Below are positions 6,938 to 10,553 of a stretch of 10,553 bases of DNA, in pieces. The translations under genes were made by a program, and so were the position numbers. Within the stretch, counting starts at the first letter, position 1. Each line of letters opens with the position of its first letter. This DNA comes from Bacteroidales bacterium (GTDB lineage Bacteria > Bacteroidota > Bacteroidia > Bacteroidales > Azobacteroidaceae): the NCBI GenBank assembly GCA_020860885.1, contig JAJBTS010000306.1:1-10553 (forward strand), written 5' to 3'. The notes below the pieces were generated by a model. It saw only the letters and a list, made by a program, of their open reading frames with translations. It was not told where the DNA came from and made no database searches.

Positions 6938-7682
6938 TCCCGTACCAGCCGTAAGGTTGGGTATATTTTTAGCAGCAAAACTTTTTTCCGTACCGTTTTC
7001 ATCAAACAGGCAGAGAGCTATGTGACCGGCAAAATTATTCATTCCCAGATTAAACATTTTATTGGCTCTGATCCTTACCGTAGCATTTCGGGGAATGGAT
7101 TCGGAATTTATCCGCGAAATATCATTCAGGTATATCTGATAATTTACGTTCTGGTCACTGGCAGGAGGTTGTATTCCGGCAAGTATTTCCTGCCCTCTAT
7201 TGTAGTATCCGCTTCCTGATCCAATTCCCAGATTACCCGGATTCAAGGCTGATAATTCGAAATAGCCATTGGATGAACCGCCCCATCCCCAGTTAAAATG
7301 AAAGAGTCCGTTTTCATCGTATCCATCACAGACAAAAGCATGTCCTCCTGAAAGGGTATTACTGTAACCCGCATAATGAATAGGGCGGGAAGCATTCAAC
7401 TCGGTTTTAATTATATCTTCCCATTCAGATTTCGTAAAATAATCCCGCTTATAGATCTGGATTCCTTTATCATAATCGAAATAGTCCCGCAAAGCCAGTG
7501 CCATATTTCTGGTATACGCTCCACTTTCTCTTCCGTAACTCGTTTTTGCTCCAAAACTTACATGATATAAAAATTCAGAAACAGCTTTGACTGTTACATC
7601 GTCTTTAGAAGCAGATGAAGAATATACATTTAGTATATTATCCCAGTTGTAAGTAGCTTCTGAGAAATTTACTGTCACATTT

Positions 7683-8342
7683 TTACCGGAAATTGCCTGA
7701 GTCAAAGAACCTTTTCCTTTTTTTTGGCCATTTATGAAAAGACATAATCTGAGCCGAAGCAATTGCAGTACATCCGACCACCGATCTTTCGGACGTGTTA
7801 GGTATTAAAGGGCAATCATAATTATAAGGTGCACCCTGATCCCATCTGGCCTCAACCATTGGTGCAATAGATGCAGCAAAATTGCCAGCACGGGTTTTTA
7901 CTTCAGCTTCCTGAGAAGGTGAAATAATAGATGATTCTATCGGACAAGATGCTAAAAAATCTAATTCTTCTTCATAAAAAGACAACCAATATTTCAAATT
8001 ATCTGAAATATTATTCGCATCAAAATAACCTACATCCGAATAGCCTAATATCTTTTTTGCTCTCTCATCTCCTGAAACAATTACGAAACCCTGGTTATCT
8101 CCTACATTATACACATAGTAATAAACTTTTTCAGTTAATGGAATCACCGGATCCACCATAGACGGAGCGTATGCCAACTCTAAAGAAACCGGTTCGTTAA
8201 CATCCCCTTTGAGATATTGGATATTCCGCTCTTTCAAAAAAGTTTTCACTGTACTGGACGCTTCACTTTCAGTCCGTAACTGCGCAACAATATTCAAACT
8301 GCAAAAAAACAGCAGATAAGAAAAAAAGAATAGATTTTTCAT
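7683..8342 (-). CDS. N-terminal piece of the C10 protease (signal, prodomain, catalytic Cys)
   Basis: This is the only piece of the broken protease gene with a genuine start. It encodes 219 residues: a signal peptide (MKNLFFFSYLLFFCSLNIVA), the whole prodomain, and the first ~60 residues of the protease ending just after the catalytic Cys191 helix. The last 11 residues (RKRFFDSGNFR) are out-of-frame sequence after the A8 tract and end at a TAA. Without the His and Asn/Trp half the product cannot be a protease. In this family the prodomain inhibits the enzyme, so an exported prodomain-like fragment could in principle act as an inhibitor; that is speculation. Confidence 0.75.
   Translation of the reverse strand: MKNLFFFSYLLFFCSLNIVAQLRTESEASSTVKTFLKERNIQYLKGDVNEPVSLELAYAPSMVDPVIPLTEKVYYYVYNVGDNQGFVIVSGDERAKKILGYSDVGYFDANNISDNLKYWLSFYEEELDFLASCPIESSIISPSQEAEVKTRAGNFAASIAPMVEARWDQGAPYNYDCPLIPNTSERSVVGCTAIASAQIMSFHKWPKKRKRFFDSGNFR
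7718..7725 (-). other. A8 homopolymer at the protease frameshift
   Basis: Minus-strand reading is TGG CCA AAA AAA AGG. One A fewer gives TGG CCA AAA AAA GGA AAA GGT, encoding WPKKGKG, which matches the C10 family continuation. The lesion is therefore one extra A, or a site where one A must be skipped. Runs of eight A are prone to replication slippage, to polymerase slippage during transcription and to sequencing length errors. Confidence 0.85.
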
Positions 8343-8390
8343 TTCTAATTTAAAGCTTTTTATAGTAAATGTTCTACGTTATTTCATTTA

Positions 8391-10547
8391 TTAATCAACC
8401 GTCATTCTTTTAATAATACTGTAAGAATTTACCAAGCCTAATTCACCGGCTTTACTTAAGTCTTCGATACCTCTCTCCGTATCTCCAAGATATAAGCGCG
8501 TCAGTCCCCGGTTAAAATAAGCTTCTGCAAAATCCGGATTGCGGTTAATTGCTTCGTTATAATCAAGTATTGCCGCACGATAATCCTGCTGCATACAACG
8601 GATATTTCCCCGGTTAAAATAGGCAAACACAAAATCGGGGTTAATTTCAAGAATTTTTTTATAATCGTCAAGAATTAAATTAAAATCGTAAGCTCTTTTA
8701 TTATCCGGAAGTAATTTTTCATTCTCCAATATTGACGATTGGCCAGGAAGAGGAGAAACTCCCGATGTTACTTTCTTTTTAGGTGAAGTTTCAATATTCA
8801 ATGAAAGGGAACTTACATCCATATTATCATCCTGATAATTATTAATTTCCATCTGCTTATACCGGACAACTGCCCTATTGAAGTAAGCAAGAACGAAGTT
8901 CGGATCAAGATTGATCACCTTTCCAAAATCTTCAATAGCTTCCGATAAATCCTGCAAGACCATAAAATCCAACCCTCTGCCAAAGTAGGCATTTACATCC
9001 ATCGGGTTACGGTCAAGAACCAGTGAATAATTATCAATCGATTGAAAATGATAGGCTGCCTGATCGTCCGTAAGGGGAACTTCATGATTGACTATCTTTA
9101 ACTGATGCAATAATATTCTTTTATTGTTATAATCGGAGATAATCCTGTCGGCTCGTGATATCGAATTATCTATTTCACTTATATTCTCATAATACGTAAC
9201 TATAAATTGAGGTTCCAAATCGACTCTCACTTGCTTATCCTGTACCCTTCCCCTGATTTCGTTTTTATATTTCGACTGGCTTTCTTCTTCTTTATCATAC
9301 ACTACCAGTCTGTTAAAATTAGCAATATTTTTATCTGATTTTTCACGGGTTTTTGTTTCCTCTGCATTTTCTGCATAATCTTCCGAGTCAAGGACTTCTT
9401 TACCGGTAATGATTTTACCTTGTTCTTTTTGCTTCAATAATTTTTGTTCTAGTTCGTAAGCATACCAATAGTCCTGATCTGCAGCTTTCAGGTCATTCAT
9501 TTTACGTTTCATCTCAGCACGGAAATAATATGCAGGAACAAAATTCGGATACTCCTCTATTATAATATCCAGATCTTTAACCGCATTCTGATAATTATTG
9601 GTTTCCTGATTTAGAAAGGCACGGTTATAAATAGCCATATAATTATCCGGCTCCAGCTCAATTACTTTACCAAAATCTTCCAAAGCACCATAAACATCCC
9701 CCACCTGCGAACGAAGTAAACCTCTGTTAAACCGGGCAATAAGATTATTAGGATCCAAATTCACTACTGCGTCATAATCCGACATTGATCCCCTCAAATC
9801 ATTCAGGTAATAACGCACCAGTCCTCTGTTGATATGATATCCGGCATGATTGCTTTCTAAATAGATTGCCTGGTTAAAGTCGTTTAATGCATCCTCATAT
9901 TTCTCGGAGTGAAAATACAGTAATCCTCTTTGTGCAAAAGCAGGTGCATAATATTTATCCAATTCAATGGCAGTATTGTAATCATTAAGAGCATCTATAG
10001 TGTCTCCTTTCTCACTATAAACAGATCCTCTTGCCAGATGGGCCTGCATATATTTCGGTTGGTATTTCATTAATAAATCCAATGTCTCTAATGCTGAATC
10101 ATATTCTTTTAACTGAGCGTAAGCAATGGATTTGTTTAACAGCATATATTTGTCTTCAGGACGAAATTCCAGTCCTTTGTTGTAATCGGAAATAGCTCCT
10201 TCATAATCATTAAGATTTTGCCGGGCTGCGCCTCTGCACTGATACGCGTATACTAAAAAAGGATTTCTCTCCAGACACAAAGTAAGGTCATTTTCCGCAC
10301 CTTTAAAGTCATCCAGATTAAACTTTGCCAAAGCACGATAAAGATAAGGCTCCGCCAAATAAGGTTTCGATTTTATTACCTGGTTAAAATATTGAATAGA
10401 AAGAACATAATCTTCAAAATACAATGCATTCTTTCCTATGGCAAGTACCCTATTCGTATTTACCTGAGCATTTATATTTATGGGTAACCCTATAGCCATC
10501 CACACAATAATAAATACGAATGCTTTCAAAGTTTTACTTATCTTCAT
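8391..10547 (-). CDS. Exported TPR-repeat protein
   Basis: A 718-residue protein with a signal peptide (MKISKTLKAFVFIIVWMAIG, likely cut after Ala27 in ININAQ) and no lipobox, so probably periplasmic. Ten 34-residue TPR repeats run back to back from about 32 to 371, with consensus-like units such as PAFAQRGLLYFHSEKYEDAL. A non-repeat charged linker follows (about 372-496), then a second TPR block to the C terminus with AYFNRG-type repeats. One TPR in this block is split: helix A at 553-567 and helix B at 621-640 are separated by ~53 polar residues. TPR arrays bind other proteins, so a scaffold role in an envelope or secretion complex is plausible, but the partner is unknown. The start at 10547 is chosen because it begins the signal peptide; a GTG at 10553 is at the window edge and adds only two residues. 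The protease gene follows after 48 bp, perhaps co-transcribed. Confidence 0.88.
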   Translation of the reverse strand: MKISKTLKAFVFIIVWMAIGLPININAQVNTNRVLAIGKNALYFEDYVLSIQYFNQVIKSKPYLAEPYLYRALAKFNLDDFKGAENDLTLCLERNPFLVYAYQCRGAARQNLNDYEGAISDYNKGLEFRPEDKYMLLNKSIAYAQLKEYDSALETLDLLMKYQPKYMQAHLARGSVYSEKGDTIDALNDYNTAIELDKYYAPAFAQRGLLYFHSEKYEDALNDFNQAIYLESNHAGYHINRGLVRYYLNDLRGSMSDYDAVVNLDPNNLIARFNRGLLRSQVGDVYGALEDFGKVIELEPDNYMAIYNRAFLNQETNNYQNAVKDLDIIIEEYPNFVPAYYFRAEMKRKMNDLKAADQDYWYAYELEQKLLKQKEQGKIITGKEVLDSEDYAENAEETKTREKSDKNIANFNRLVVYDKEEESQSKYKNEIRGRVQDKQVRVDLEPQFIVTYYENISEIDNSISRADRIISDYNNKRILLHQLKIVNHEVPLTDDQAAYHFQSIDNYSLVLDRNPMDVNAYFGRGLDFMVLQDLSEAIEDFGKVINLDPNFVLAYFNRAVVRYKQMEINNYQDDNMDVSSLSLNIETSPKKKVTSGVSPLPGQSSILENEKLLPDNKRAYDFNLILDDYKKILEINPDFVFAYFNRGNIRCMQQDYRAAILDYNEAINRNPDFAEAYFNRGLTRLYLGDTERGIEDLSKAGELGLVNSYSIIKRMTVD

Positions 10548-10553
10548 ATGCAC

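Larger units (their letters stand above)
6935..7762 (-). pseudogene. Middle piece of the C10 protease (catalytic His half)
   Basis: This open frame continues the protease from the A8 tract (7718) onward; sequence upstream of the tract in this frame is not coding. It resumes with KKGKGSLTQ, the expected continuation after FHKWP in C10 enzymes, then YNWDNIL, the catalytic His segment SGGHAFVCDGYDENGLFHF and NWGWGGSSNGYF. A beta-rich segment follows and ends at TGA (6937-6935). The apparent start near 7762 is a TTG inside the upstream piece and not a real initiation site, so this piece is unlikely to be translated without frameshifting. Confidence 0.75.
5786..8342 (-). pseudogene. C10 (streptopain-like) cysteine protease with T9SS tail, interrupted twice
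   Basis: Repaired, this gene would encode 851 residues. Order: signal peptide (1-20, ending NIVA before Gln21); Spi-type prodomain (about 21-150) with VYYYVYNV and GFVIVSGDERAKKILGYSD; peptidase C10 domain with VVGCTAIASAQIM (catalytic Cys191), SGGHAFVCDGYD (catalytic His334) and FNWGWGG (about 349-355); beta-sandwich modules from about 390; and a C-terminal sorting domain (about 779-851) with NVYPNPATDVLF, INIYDSAGRKV and LSNGLYLLHIETEEG, the T9SS type A pattern. The layout resembles PrtT of Porphyromonas gingivalis. Two lesions break it: an A8 tract (7718-7725) puts the ribosome out of frame after Lys208, and an in-frame TGA sits at codon 469. Outside these the domains look intact, so decay is recent, or the lesions are sequencing errors or are bypassed. 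It follows the TPR gene by 48 bp and overlaps the lipoprotein gene by 4 bp. Confidence 0.88.

Noticed and set aside
10548..10553. GTG at the window edge as the TPR gene start
   Set aside because: It adds only two residues before a normal signal peptide that begins with ATG at 10547; the edge hides any further upstream frame.

Overview
The window reads as chromosomal DNA from a Bacteroidota bacterium, most likely of the order Bacteroidales. The clues are low G+C, leaders before start codons that are A/T-rich with no usable Shine-Dalgarno sequence, a near-perfect Bacteroides-type promoter (TTTG, 20 nt, TAnnTTTG) before thrS, a eukaryote-like hexokinase, and a C10 cysteine protease ending in a type IX secretion (T9SS) sorting domain. 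The sorting domain suggests a lineage with T9SS (Porphyromonas, Tannerella, Paludibacter or Dysgonomonadaceae-like) rather than a typical Bacteroides; this is inference from one protein. All supported genes are on the minus strand, so the map is read from high to low coordinates.

Region 1 (10547 to 5238), cell-envelope and secreted proteins: a signal-peptide protein built from about 15 TPR repeats; 48 bp later a C10 (streptopain-like) cysteine protease gene, 8342 to 5786, which is broken twice; then a small lipoprotein overlapping the protease stop by 4 bp. The protease carries a +1 frameshift in an A8 tract just after the catalytic Cys, and an in-frame TGA in the region after the catalytic domain. 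If both are repaired it would encode 851 residues with signal peptide, prodomain, Cys/His catalytic domain, beta-sandwich modules and a C-terminal sorting domain.

Region 2 (5233 to 1751), core translation operon: a promoter, then thrS, infC, rpmI and rplT in the order conserved in many bacteria, closed by a strong intrinsic terminator. The promoter position shows that thrS starts at 5144, not at the ATG 60 bp upstream. Small stem-loops precede rpmI and rplT and may be regulatory.

Region 3 (1750 to 1374), a 455-bp gene-free stretch counting the terminator. It holds two degenerate tandem copies of a ~110-bp unit bounded by perfect 11-bp inverted ends, an internal C/G-rich inverted repeat, and a separate near-perfect hairpin. 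Region 4 (1373 to 66) is a hexokinase gene. No tRNA, rRNA, CRISPR array or transposase was found. I see no clear new multi-gene system; the strongest leads are the doubly interrupted secreted protease and the repeat element.
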